Positions 44,595 to 55,439 of a DNA stretch of 64,000 nucleotides are shown piece after piece. The position numbers were made by a program, and so were the translations under genes. Origin of the DNA: Ricordea florida. Lineage: Eukaryota > Cnidaria > Anthozoa > Corallimorpharia > Ricordeidae. Location: the NCBI GenBank assembly GCA_949710005.1, contig OX453275.1:15365195-15429194 (forward strand), given 5' to 3'. The notes beneath the pieces are model-generated. The model was not told where the DNA came from. It was given only the letters and a program-made list of their open reading frames with translations, and did not search any database. Numbering within the stretch: the first letter of the stretch is position 1; each line of letters starts with the position of its first letter.

Positions 44595-44888
44595 ATGAGT
44601 ACAATAAGAATGAACCGCCACACAGTGAAAGAATTAAAAGCTCTCGCTAAAGAGAAAGGTATCAAAGGATATTACAAATTACGCAAAGCAGAACTAATCG
44701 TAGCTTTAGGTATCACACCACAAAGTCATATTCTAGCACCAATAACTTAAATCACATCACAGAGCTTGAATATACAAGACGAACTAGTACCAGAGATTAA
44801 TATCCCCACGAAGCGATATTATTGTATACATGGAAACTATAAATATCATTGTAAAGATTGTAGAGGCTCACAGATATGTAAGCATAAA
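44595..44888 (+). pseudogene. SAP-like and Cys-repeat protein, left terminal copy
   Basis: The ATG at 44595 opens a SAP/HeH-like helix-extended motif (VKELKALAKEKGIKGYYKLR, then KAELIVALG). A stop at 44748-44750 replaces the glutamine present in the right copy. The downstream frame encodes one Cys/His unit (YYCIHGNYKYHCKDCRGSQI) before LINE-C interrupts. The right-arm copy (60178-60675) is longer. The motif suggests DNA binding; its place in the terminal repeat suggests a role at the ends, which is inference. Confidence 0.6.
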
Positions 44889-44890
44889 GA

Positions 44891-47784
44891 GAAAGGCATT
44901 GATGTGTCTATGATTAACTCTGGAGTCAGTGGGCAGGGATCCTTCGAGTATTGGGAGTGGCTCGTGAAGACATCTTCTTATAATTTGCGGGTTATAGTCA
45001 TATACAGACCACCCTATTCAGATTTTTTTGGATCATCGAGTTCCGATCATTGTCTTTCCATTAGAGTTTCCTGAATATCTAGAGACTGCTGTTATGCAAG
45101 GAACTTTTACTTATAACCGGTGACTTCAATTTCATGTTGATGACCTTCATTACTCTGATGCACGGACGTTCTTGGAGACGTTAGAAGCCTTGGGATTGGA
45201 GCAACACGTCGACCAGCCTACACACCGGGATGGGCACATACTCGATCTAACCATCACGCGCATGTCCGAGAGCCTGGTCACTGGTATACCAGTGGCTGAC
45301 CAGTTTATATCAGATCATACTGTTGTTCGATGTAGGCTCGCGCCACACAGACCTGGTCTCCTGGTTAACACCATCAGCTATCGGAAAATTAAGTCTGTTG
45401 ACATAGACCAACTGAAAGAAGATATACAGCGGACGTCCCTTTATACAAAAGGACAACCAACTAATGCCGATGACCTAAATGACTATGCGAAGGAGTACAA
45501 CACCACCCACTCCGAACTCCTCGATCGGCATGCGCCGCCAAGGTCGCGGACTCGGATGACTCGACCAGTAGTTCCATAAAACAATGAAGATATTGATCAG
45601 GCTAAGCGCGCCCGCAGGAAAGATGAACGCAAATGGAGGAGAACGAGACTTCCATTAGACTTTGCAGATTACAAAAAAAAAAACTATGCCACGAACCTAA
45701 TGAACAATGCTAGACAAGAATTCTATACTCAGTTCGTTGAAGAGAATAGCTCTAACCAGAAAAGGCAGTTTAATGTTGCAAGCAAGCTGCTCGGCGAGCG
45801 CAAACTGTTGCGCTTTCCTGAGCACACAAACAAGACCGTGTTGGCCAATGATATTGGAAGGTATTTGGTACGCAAAATTGAGCGCATTCGCACGGACATA
45901 GACTCAATCCACAAGATCATGATCTTGTACCTCCAGACAGTGTTACGAACAGAACACTTAACACTTTTAACAACTACTTGAGTGAGCGTAATGCTAGCGA
46001 CTTGATTAACAATTCTGCAAAGTAGTCTTGTGTCCTAGATCTGATGCTCACTTGTCTGATCTATAACTCTCTTCATGTGTTGCTGCCGGTAATAACTAGA
46101 TTGGTGAACGCATCCCTGTCTTTGGGGCACTTCCCAGATGAATGGAAGGAAGCTGTCGTAAACCCTTTACTAAAAAAAGGTGCAAAGGACTCTGGTCACA
46201 AAAACCTACGACCAGTGAGTAATCTGCAATTTGTTTCCAAGATTACTGAGAGAGCGGTTTTCAACCAGATTTATGCCCATGTAACAGAAAATAGACTCTT
46301 TCCAGAATTACAATCGGCTTATAGAAGGGCACATAGTACAGAGACGGCACTGTTAAAATTGTTAAATTGCTAAATATGAATAGCCAACATGTGTCTTTGC
46401 TAGTTCTCCTGGACTTAAGTGCTGCATTTGACACGGTGGACCAAAATAATATTCTTCGCCGTCTAGGGACCTCATTTGGCGTCACCGGCGATGCTCTCAA
46501 ATGGTTCGAATCTTATTTGTCGGGTCGGACCCAACACGTCATTGTTGACGGAAAACTGTCAGAGAGATGTCATCTGTTGTTTGGTGTGCCACAGGGATCG
46601 TGTCTTGGTCCTCTTCTTTTCTTCTGTTTATGCTAGCAAACTCTTTGAAGTAATAAATACTCAGTTGCCCGATGCCCATGCATACGCTGATGACACCCAA
46701 TTATATCTGTCGTTCAAACCAGACAGTGCGGTCGATGAGACAGAGGCCAGGTGTGCCATGGAGCAGTGCATCAGGGCCGTGAGAGCTTGGATGGTTGCTG
46801 ATAAGCTCAAGCTTAACCAAGAAAAGACGGAGTTCATGCTAATTGGAACTTGCCAACAGCTCTCCAAAGTATAAACTGATAGTCTTTTAGTTGCCGGAAC
46901 TGTTGTATCGTCTGTAAGCGAAGCTAGAAATCTCGGTGTCTGTTTTGACTCCAAGTTTCAATTTCATACACATATTAACAAGACATGTCAGTCAGCGTTT
47001 TACTATATTTACAATACGCATACGTAAATTTTTATCATTTGAAGCTGCTAAGACGTTAGTTCAAGCATTAGTCATTAGCCGCCTAGATTACTGCAACTCA
47101 GTTCTGTATGGTATACCGACTATCCACATGAATAAACTACAGCGCGTACAAAATGCAGCAGCGAGACTCCTCACAAACACGTCACGCTACTCACACATCA
47201 CTCCAGTCATGATAAACCTTCATTGGCTGCCTGTAAAATTTAGAATAATTTTTCAAGTTATTTTATTTACTTTTAAGGCTGTGCATGGTATTGCACCTAC
47301 ATATATTACTAGTCTTTTATCTTTTAAACAATCTAGGTATAATCTTTGGTCTGCTGGCAACAAGACTCTAGCAAGGCCCGAAACCAAATCGGCCAAGACG
47401 ACTAGAGACAAGAGCCTTTGCGGTTGCTACTCCAGTCTTATGGAATGCACTACCGCCCAGTCTTAAGGCTATTGATAACATTACTTCATTTAAGAAACAA
47501 TTAAAGACCCATCTTTTTAGGATAGCATATTTTTAAATATTATAGATTTAGCTTTTTTACCTACTGTTCCTTATTTATTCGCCTATTATAACTACATAAT
47601 ATATATAATCAATTTTTGTTCATGTTCTATTGAATTTTTAGTTAACGACACTATTAGCTTATTTATCATTTATACAAGTTTTATATCAATTGTAAATAAC
47701 AGTATCATTAGGTAGCCTTCATTTTAAAATTTGTAAAGCGCATTAGATCATCTATTAATGAATTTCGCGCTATAGAAATAGTAA

Positions 47785-47818
<34 letters not shown>
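44891..47818 (+). mobile_element. LINE-C, L2/CR1-like, inside the Polinton
   Basis: Endonuclease pieces (LRVIVIYRPPYS; DQPTHRDGHILDLTI) are followed by reverse transcriptase: HFPDEWKEAVVNPLLKKGAK, LLVLLDLSAAFDTVDQNNIL (motif A), GVPQGSCLGPLLF (motif B) and HAYADDTQLYL (motif C). The C-terminal domain (SRLDYCNSVLYGIP; LQRVQNAAARLLT) and a 3' UTR with gcgc...gcgctata, typical of L2-like tails, come next. An ATT repeat (47785-47818) closes it. The frame changes several times. Its insertion is accompanied by loss of the neighbouring Polinton sequence, because the text after it does not join the text before it. Confidence 0.8.
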
Positions 47819-47819
<1 letters not shown>

Positions 47820-50234
47820 AAATTACGCAAAGCAGTACTTATCAAAGCTTTAGGTATCACACCACAAAGTCCTATTCTAGCACCAGTAACTCAAATCACA
47901 TCGAAGAACTTGAATATACAAGACGAACCAGAACCAGAGATTAATATCCCCATTTTAAAACCCACCTCATATGTTAAGCCTAATGCTAATCCAAGCACGG
48001 CTAAGATGGTTCTTGAGTCAGTCAACAAAAAGATAAATAATTTCGCAGGTTGGGTATTATCACGTATACCTGATGTGATAAAAAAAAAACCAGTTAATAA
48101 TCCATTCGAGGGCTTAAAGAAACAAGTAAATAGAATTTACGATAGATTTACCCCTAAACAACAGCAAACGGCGTTGAAAGATAGCCTATACAGTTTCACC
48201 CCTACACAACAGCAAACAGCATTGAAGGGTTACTTGAAAACATATAGGATAGCTGGACAGAGTGGCTAAGATCCTAAGACATTCATGAGTAACGTTTAAC
48301 CAAAAGTTCTCAATCTAATTATGCTGCAAAATAAACCTATCAATTTGAAGTTTATATTTACAACTTCATGAAAGAGAATCTCGCAACTTGACAGATTGAT
48401 TAAAGTACAAGTTACTTCAAAACATTAGTTGAAACAATAACTGAGTCAACTGATCTATCCGACATTTTCAACACCATGATCGAATTACTACTTGAAAAAA
48501 TCCAAAAATATCAGAATCAAGGCTCTGGTTGGCAATTTAACCATGTTGTAAGCTTTGATATAAATATAGACCCATTCGAACCGCTCTCTGGAAGCTGTTA
48601 TATTTCCCTTCCAGCTAATTTAGCTTCTAGCTAATCTTAGCTAGTGGTTACGATTGACATCTTTTCATTAAGAACCTTGGTACAACAGAAGGTAGTAACT
48701 GTGTCCCGAATAATGAAGAGAAATACATTTCTTCCACAAAGAAAATTATAGTAGACTGCTTTGCTAATAAAAAAGGCAAACGAGTCCAGGCTAAACGGGA
48801 TATAAGATTCATTGATATTTTAAATTTATGGCAAGAAGTCTTGACAGTTTGGTGAATAAACTTCCAAAAGAATCTTTCAAAAACATAACAAGCTGCTATG
48901 AAGGTAAGCAATTCGAATTGTTGTTAAGAAAGGGTGTTTTTCCATATGACCGGTTTGGTAGCTTAAAAAAACTAGATGCAACTCATCTTCCACCTATCGA
49001 GCGTTTCTATTAAAACTAAACGATACTAATATATCGGAAGGAGGTTATCAACATGCTCAAAACGTATGGAAGAATTTCAAAATGTCTACAATGAGAGACT
49101 ATCATAATCTATATGTTGAAACCGATGTCCTCCTATTAGCTGACATTTTCGAAAACTTCAGGGATGTTTGTCTGCAAAACTATAAACTCAACCCAGCATG
49201 GTATTACGCAGCACCAGGACTAGCATGGGATGCTTGTTTGAAACAGACTGAAGTAAATTTAGAACTTTTACGAGATCCAGACATGCTATGCTGCTAATGA
49301 TAAAGCAAGGGTTCAGAGGGGGTGTTTCAAAGATATCTACACGATATGGTGAAGCCAACAACCCTTATATGAAAGTAAAAGGTTCCAACAAAACAGACTA
49401 AGTATATCGTTTACCTAGAGGCAAACAACCTGTATGGATGGGTAATGAGTAAAGCACTCCCCACTCACGAGTTTAGATGGATGACTGATGAGGAGCTCAT
49501 GGATTGGAAAAAGCATCCTTTCGTACTTGAGGTAGACTTAGAATACCCCCAAGACCTTCATGACCTGCACAATGATTATCCACTAGCTCCAGACTCTATG
49601 AAGGTTGATAACGTGGAAAAAGTAATACCCAACCCATACAATAAAACCAATTATGTTGTTCATCACAAGACCCTGAAACTTTACGAAAGCCTTGGATTGA
49701 AAGTCACCAGTATTCATAGGGGTATTACTCTTAGTGAGTCAGCCTGATTGAAACCTTACATACACTTGAATACCAGCCTTAGAGCAAAAGCAGCCAATGG
49801 TTTAGAAAAATACTGTTTCAAGTTAATGAATAACTCCGTATTCAGTAAAACAATGGAAAATATCAGGAACCGAGTTGATATCCATTTGGCCTACAGATTA
49901 CCGAGTTTGTTGTTCTACGAGCAAAACTATACTCTTACAAGATAGATGATGATGTGGAAGAAAAAAATGCAGGGGGGTTAAGAAATCAGTTGTTAAAAAG
50001 AGCATTTCATTTGAAGACTATAAAAACTGCTTATTTAACCAGGAACCTCAAATGCCGATGATAAATTTTATTAGAACTCATCTTCATGATGTGTATACCG
50101 AAATGGTAACCAAGATAGCATTATTCCACACAGGTGATAAACGAATCGTCCGAGAAGATTGTATCGACACATATGCCCACGGTCATTTCAGAACACTATC
50201 AGGTGGTAATTCAGTGTCTTCCGGCACAACCTGA
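47819..50234 (+). pseudogene. Polinton protein-primed DNA polymerase B
   Basis: The N-terminal part shares the SAP-like module and linker with the terminal-repeat protein (YKLRKAVLIKALGITPQSP). Next come FEPLSGSCYISLPANLA (48570-48630), the exonuclease region (48800-49300; YHNLYVETDVLLLADIFEN, AAPGLAWDACLKQTEVNLEL), and the polymerase region with the DxxSLYP equivalent (EANNLYGWVMSKALP) and KLMNNSVFSKTMENI. A C-terminal stretch ends near 50200 (DDKRIV-like GDKRIVREDCIDTYAHGHF). The YTDTDS catalytic segment expected after the second motif is missing through a deletion near 49900-49940. There are many stops and frameshifts. In active elements this enzyme replicates the transposon from protein-primed ends. 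Confidence 0.8.
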
Positions 50235-51130
50235 AGTTCTTCCCTAACAAAACCACGTTTAGGACCAACCAGTAAATATTAGAACACAGGTTGACCAGGT
50301 GAAACCACGCTTCGCGGCAGATCATAAATCTCCAAACTCCAGTTTGGATCCGTAGTTCGTCGCCGTTCATCACCATCATCCTCTCCAGGAGCAAGCAAAT
50401 ATCTTACTTTAACTCTAGGTGGTAAATTCACTTCATCCTATCCCACAGGTCTTTTATAATTAAGAGGTTTAATATTAATTTCTCTCAATCCCAAAGCTTT
50501 TACAGGTTCTTTACCAGTGATTATAATTGGATTGGAATTCAAAGTTCTCAAAACTGCAGGCAATATTTTAACCCAAACCCGAGAACGACCGTCGGTTACC
50601 ATTTCCTGTGCAAACTGATGGCTAAATAATCTTTGCCCTCTCTACAACTGCCTGAGCTCTATGATTTCCAGCTTCACTACGTTGAATAGTGACATTATGC
50701 TGCTTCATTAATTTCGTTACTTCCCCCATAAATTCTTTTCCAGGGTCAACAATAAGAGTATGGGGCCACTTTAGCTTACGAGAATAAATCTTGCTGAAAG
50801 CTTTTGCCACTTCATTAGATTCTTTACACTTCTAGACGGCTCTGCATCCGAGTTGTACCCACTAGCTATATATAGTCAATGGTCACCAATGCATAACGAT
50901 ATGTCTCCCTTCCAACTTTATCAGTGAGGTAGAAATAGCAAATCTGCCTGATGTATCTTATTTGGTTTATCGACAGCCCAGTATGGTCTAGGAGTGTACT
51001 TTGGTGAAGGTAAATAAATTTGCCACAAGGCTTGTTTCTGTAGCCATTCTTCGGTAACTGATTCAGATACCTTTTCCACCTCAGCCAGTTTTGCGATAGC
51101 CGAGTATCCTTTCCAATATCCATCTAGCAC
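50190..51130 (-). pseudogene. Polinton integrase (rve, DDE) with chromodomain-like C-terminus
   Basis: On the minus strand are an N-terminal zinc/helix region (WKGYSAIAKLAEVEKVSESV; QALWQIYLPSPKYTPRP) and the integrase core with acidic residues in HQADLLFLP, TLIVDPGKEFMGEV and AQAVVERAK, so all three catalytic positions remain readable. A C-terminal part with NWSLEIYDL resembles the chromodomain-like tail of Polinton integrases. At least three frame changes and stops make it inactive. It is transcribed away from the capsid-like gene. Confidence 0.8.
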
Positions 51131-51187
51131 TGTAACATCTTATCGATAGCTTACTCATTCAAAGAATACTACATATTCCACTTAGAT
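51131..51187. promoter_or_regulatory. probable divergent promoter between integrase and capsid-like gene
   Basis: Only about 57 bases separate the integrase start (minus) from the ATG at 51188 (plus). No TATA box is visible on either side. A short shared control region is inferred from the head-to-head layout. Confidence 0.3.
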
Positions 51188-51648
51188 ATGTCACAAGCAA
51201 TAAGTGAACAGCTAGATCCAAACCGTAATGCGAGAGAACCTTTCAGTTTAAAAGCTGAATCATCACTTAATCGAATCACGTTGAATCTCTCCTCTGCAAG
51301 TCCTGGGGAGACTTTATATATCAACATACCCCAATTATCAGAAAATATGGTGATTGTCCACAGGTAGCGTATCCCTGTTATTTGACTTGAATGTTACAGG
51401 TCATGAAAACAATACCCTTGTGAATAATGTTTGTCGAAACCCTGTTTCCCGGTTTAAAGTTTTATTTGGTGGAGAGACACTACAGGATACTCAAAGATGT
51501 GATCTATTTCAAACCTGTCATGACTTATACTTACTTGCTGAAGATCGTAAAGATAGATTACGACAGGGAATATCCTCTGAAAACATAAGGAAGCTCCGAA
51601 CCAATGCTGACTTGGAAATTATTTTTGCAGTTCATTGTGCTATCACCT
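51188..51648 (+). pseudogene. probable Polinton major capsid-like protein, N-terminal part
   Basis: The ATG at 51188 opens SLNRITLNLSSASPGETLYI. One frameshift or small deletion near 51355 leads to SVSLLFDLNVTGHENNTLV and then FKVLFGGETLQDTQRCDLF and RLRQGISSENIRKLRTNAD. The beta-rich pattern, the NN(T)LVNNV...SRF segment and the position next to the integrase fit the first jelly roll of a Polinton capsid protein. The C-terminal majority is missing. I cannot exclude another conserved Polinton structural protein. Confidence 0.45.
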
Positions 51649-52046
51649 GAGGCGAGTAACAGTGAGCAGATTAATACGGGATTGCGCAACACTGTTCTCT
51701 GGTACAAATACACTAATAATTTTAGATGATGCGCTGTATCCAAAGACCTAAAGAAACTCCAAAGATGGCGGGTCGGTTGTGTACATGTGGCTCCGTGGTA
51801 ATTTACCTCCTAATTTGTCTTATGGTGCTCCGTTTCTCAAGACCGTCCCAAATATTTACGGATAATGGTAGCCTTCAGTCTTGGGAAGCTGGTAGGTACG
51901 CAACTCAATCTCGAGTGATTTTTTCTTCTTCCCGCTGCATGCATAATGAGTAGGGACCTGTGCGGAAATCTTGCTCCTAATTCTTCTGGCAAATGATTTA
52001 TCACTGAATCCCGGGCCAGCTTCTGCTATACCCCCCCCCCCCCCCC
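51649..52046. other. Polinton remnant with possible ATPase trace; C16 run
   Basis: Around 51670-51720 one frame reads DCATLFSGTNTLIILDDAL, like a Walker B strand and acidic pair of a packaging ATPase. No Walker A is found and the frame ends soon after. A run of 16 C (52031-52046) borders LINE-D. Confidence 0.3.
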
Positions 52047-53640
52047 GTATAGTGTGAAAGGAGTAACAATTTATCATCTTAATATCCACAGTTTACGTAA
52101 CAAGATGGATGAATTACGGTTGTTTTGCAATGAGCATAAACCTCACGTTCTTTCTTTAAACGAAACATGGCTTGAGGAGTGTATCTCTGATGAGGAGCTA
52201 CGCCTTACTGGCTACAACATTATCAGAAGAGACAGAGACTGTTTTGGAGGCGGCGTGGCAGTTTTCATTGCTGGGCACCTACATTTCAACCTCATAAACA
52301 TCGAAACTTGCTCTAATATTGAAGCGCCATGGTTTGAACTCACACAGCTTAAAAGCAAGAAAATCTTGTTCGGCAGTCTCTACAGACCACCAAATTCGGA
52401 CGCTTCTGTTTTCTCTAATGAAATTGAATCGACGTTAACGAATTATTCGAAGGATGACGGTGAAACCATTCTTTTGGGAGACTTTAATTTTGACATCGCT
52501 TTAATTCGTCTAGCCTTAAACAAAGAGCAAAGAAGCTTCTACGTCTCACTAGAGCCTTCCATTTGACGCAAATTATTAGTGAATACACAAGAATTACTGA
52601 GCATTCCAGAACACTGATCGACCTATTCTTCACAACAAGACCTGAATTCTACTGCTCTGGTGTCGTTCCAGTTGGTTTTTCCGATCAATTCATTGCGCCA
52701 TTTTTGGAATTAGAAAGCTTCATAGAGTAAAACTCCCTCCACCAAAGATGGTAAAGTCGAGAAACTATAAACACAATGATCCTGAAATATTCAGAGTAGA
52801 TTTGAATCGTGTTCCATGGGATGTTATTGAATTTGAGTAAAATCCCGACGATGCGTGGAATTCCTTCAAAGATTTGTTTATGTCGGTAGCTGACAGTAAC
52901 GCCCCAGTCCTCATTCGTCGGGTGCGTGGCAGGTCTTTACTGTGAATCACACCCGCTATAAAAGATCTGATGAAACAGCGCGATTATCATCATAAGAATG
53001 CCATTCATACTAACAATGAACTTCACTGGAGCAATTATAAAAGACTGCGAAATGCCGTGTAGATAAAACTTCGTATAGAAAAAGCCAGCCAAAGAAGAAA
53101 TGTGAAAAACAGGCTCGCGTGAATTATCGGGAAAACTTTAAACGGGCTCTTACCAAACAAGAAACTACATGCAACTTCAAATGCCTCAGCTTATGAAAAT
53201 TTAACAGCTTCCAGCTTTAACGAGTTTTTCTTGTCAGTCGCTGAAAAACTATGTGGGCATTTCAAAGGTAAACCGTTGCCAAAACTTTGGACTCCTAGAG
53301 TTACCGAAGACCTCATATTTCAAAAGGTTTCAACACATTTTGTTTAGAAACAACTGACAAAGCTCAAACAGACTATATCGACGGGGTTTGACGGCCTCAC
53401 AGCGAGACTTCTGAAGGATGCGGCACCATTTATAGCTAAACCGATCACTTATCTGGTTAATCTTACTTTTTTAACTGGAGTGATTCCATCTGACTGGAAG
53501 AAAGCAAGAGTGACACCTATTTTTAAATCAGGAGTAAGGAACGATGAAAATAATTATCGGCCGATCTCAGTCCTTCCCCTAGTATTAAAGGTCATGGAGC
53601 GTGCTATTCAAGTTCAACTCCTGGCCTTTTCAACTGTGCA
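52047..53640 (+). mobile_element. LINE-D, 3'-truncated, inside the Polinton
   Basis: A clean endonuclease frame (52054-52566) has YHLNIHSLRNKMDELRLF, VLSLNETWLEE and ILLGDFNFDIA. The linker and the first part of the reverse transcriptase follow (IPSDWKKARVTPIFKSG; NNYRPISVLPLVLKVMERA). The element ends in the RT fingers with no motif A to C. Loss of the 3' part is unusual for a LINE, and later deletion or the MITE insertion just beyond is the likely cause. Confidence 0.7.
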
Positions 53641-53705
53641 TAACTCACTGTCAGTTTACAATCAAATTTTCTTCTGGAGATATCCAAAAATATTACAACC
53701 GATAC

Positions 53706-53885
53706 CAAATAGCCCATTTCCGAGTTGCTACATGCCTCAGTTTCATAGCGAGTCCAGGTGCAAGACCATTCAAATGGAAATGATAGAGTATTCTTATGCA
53801 AATTAAACTCATTTCCATTTGAATGGTCTTGCACCTGGACTCGCTATGAAACTGAGGCATGTAGCAACTCGGAAATGGGCTATTG
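53706..53885. mobile_element. MITE with 80-bp terminal inverted repeats
   Basis: The arms starting aatagcccatttccgag on the left and ending ctcggaaatgggctatt on the right pair almost perfectly for about 75-80 bases around a 20-base loop. There is no coding capacity. It lies between LINE-D and the next Polinton gene remnant. Confidence 0.75.
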
Positions 53886-53890
53886 TATTG

Positions 53891-54096
53891 GGAAAGCAAG
53901 TAACTGGTGGATTAGTATAATCAGCACTTGTAGCAGTATCTAAAACTATTTCCTTTTTGCTACCTATAGATGATTGCAAAGCTCTATGCCGAGACCTACA
54001 GAATGATGGATTGATAAAGCGTGAACTGAGCAACTTTGCAGGTCTTCTGATATTGAAAGGAGGCAGATTCGTAGCACTTGCTAGCGGTCTGTCATG
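53891..54096 (+). pseudogene. conserved Polinton protein fragment, unrecognised function
   Basis: One frame reads FLLPIDDCKALCRDLQNDGL, then KRELSNFAGLLILKGGRFVA, with one internal stop near its start. The upstream part was lost at the MITE/LINE-D junction. I believe this is one of the accessory Polinton genes but cannot name it. Confidence 0.4.
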
Positions 54097-54238
54097 ATTT
54101 CAGGTTGCTAAGCATGTTAAATTAGGAGATACTGAGCACACTACCAGTACAGCTAGCATAACTGAACAAACTCTTGGGCAAACTACTAAGCAAACAACTA
54201 GCATTTCTTAAAGATGATTTGAAGGTTATGTAAAGAAT

Positions 54239-54600
54239 ATGGAAAATGAACAGATTACTGAGAATCCACTTCCAGCAAAGAGCGTTGCTAAGGAAAAAGA
54301 TCCTAAAAAGGTTGCAGCTGGTAAGTGACTTGCCGAATATAATAGGAGGGCTAAATAAGCGCTTGATAGGGAAGCCCGACGTGAAGCGAAACCCGTAAGC
54401 CCGAAAAAAGTCACCGGACCTTGGATTCCAGAGCTATCTTTTACAACTGTTTTGTCTCTAGTTGGTAGAGGGTTTATAGCCTTGGATATATTTATGAGAT
54501 ACTACAAAATGAATCCATCTCAAGTCGCAACACGAGTACCCGATTCATTCGAAGAGCCTAAACCGACTGAAGCTGAACGAGCTAAAATTGGTATGTTGTA
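54239..54600 (+). pseudogene. small basic protein with one membrane segment
   Basis: An ATG at 54239 opens ENEQITENPLPAKSVAKEKD, then KKVAAGK, a stop, LAEYNRRAK, a second stop, and ALDREARREAKPVSPKKVTG. A hydrophobic stretch follows (LSFTTVLSLVGRGFIALDIF), with a short polar tail. Each stop differs from a lysine codon by one base. The design (basic N-terminus, single membrane segment) recurs in Polinton accessory proteins. Confidence 0.5.
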
Positions 54601-54663
54601 GTGTAACTCATTTAAAGATTCTAACAAGGGAAATGAGGAAAGAGAGCATAACCCCGTCTGATA

Positions 54664-54833
54664 TGATAAGGGACAGAATCTATTTTTAGCACGGAATCTA
54701 TTTATATCTCGTCCCATGGCTGCGCGGTTTCCCCATGGCGAATTGAAATTACAACCACGTGATGAGAAGGACATCAGCCATTGGTCAGTTAAAATAGTTT
54801 CCGGATGTAAAAATAGATTCTGTCCCCTTATCA
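54664..54833. mobile_element. TA-flanked MITE (Tc1/mariner-type target)
   Basis: TA lies on both sides (54662-54663 and 54834-54835). The inverted ends are TGATAAGGGACAGAATCTAT on the left and the complement TAGATTCTGTCCCCTTATCA on the right, with one length difference in the G run. The element is about 170 bp and non-coding. Confidence 0.75.
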
Positions 54834-54913
54834 TAGTAAGAGAATCCAGTATGGAAGATGCGTTCTCTTACCTCATTTTCTTTTGATTCTAGTCTTACTT
54901 ATATAGTAATAGT

Positions 54914-55132
54914 ATGTCCAGTGAACAAAATAAACTGGTGAAAACGGTAGCTGATGCCTCTGTTTTGGTTGGATTATCTGCACCGGTTGGTTGCATTGCT
55001 AAACGGGCTATGAAAGAATCGTCTATCAATGACCCTTCATCTAGTATTAAAAACTATGCTAAGTGGGTTGCTGTCCTATCCTATTTAGCTTTGAAAGATT
55101 ACCTCGAAACACAAAAGATTTTCTCTGAATAG
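54914..55132 (+). CDS. small hydrophobic Polinton protein, 72 aa
   Basis: The frame is intact with its own ATG. Residues 10-32 are hydrophobic (VADASVLVGLSAPVGCIAKR) and a second helix follows (KWVAVLSYLALKDYL). It sits 30 bases before the next frame on the same strand, as in an operon-like gene run. The function is unknown. Confidence 0.5.
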   Translation: MSSEQNKLVKTVADASVLVGLSAPVGCIAKRAMKESSINDPSSSIKNYAKWVAVLSYLALKDYLETQKIFSE

Positions 55133-55162
55133 TTTTAAAAGCAACATCTCCATTAGTAAAAT

Positions 55163-55438
55163 ATGGCTTCAATAGCGTTAATGATTAGTGGTGCTATTTT
55201 GAATGCAATAACTTTCGTTGGAGGCTCTTATCTTGCAAAATATCTCTCTGGCAGTAGCACAGATGAAGAAAGAATTCGGCACTATAAAGCTATGGAAAAA
55301 TACCAACACGATTACATCGTATATCACGAAAGGAGAAAGAAATTAATAGATTGGTACTCTAAACAACGGGATGCTGAACATCAGGCTTCACAAAACATGT
55401 CAAATACCGATAGAGCATTGGAATTACACAGTCAATAA
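55163..55438 (+). CDS. membrane-anchored Polinton protein, 91 aa
   Basis: The frame is intact. An N-terminal membrane segment (MASIALMISGAILNAITFVG) is followed by a charged, helical tail (HYKAMEKYQHDYIVYHERRK, then KLIDWYSKQRDAEHQ). LINE-E begins just after the stop. The function is unknown; a virion or membrane component is possible by position only. Confidence 0.55.
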   Translation: MASIALMISGAILNAITFVGGSYLAKYLSGSSTDEERIRHYKAMEKYQHDYIVYHERRKKLIDWYSKQRDAEHQASQNMSNTDRALELHSQ

Positions 55439-55439
55439 A

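Larger units (their letters stand above)
44099..44888 (+). repeat. Polinton left terminal inverted repeat
   Basis: It matches the complement of 60380-60834 with few differences, except for about 335 bases (44172-44505) present only on the left. It encodes the start of the SAP and Cys-repeat protein and is cut by LINE-C. Confidence 0.85.

Noticed and set aside
51649..51760. Packaging ATPase gene in the Polinton
   Set aside because: One Walker B-like segment (NTLIILDDAL) is visible but no Walker A or flanking conserved sequence, so it is noted as a trace and not called a gene.
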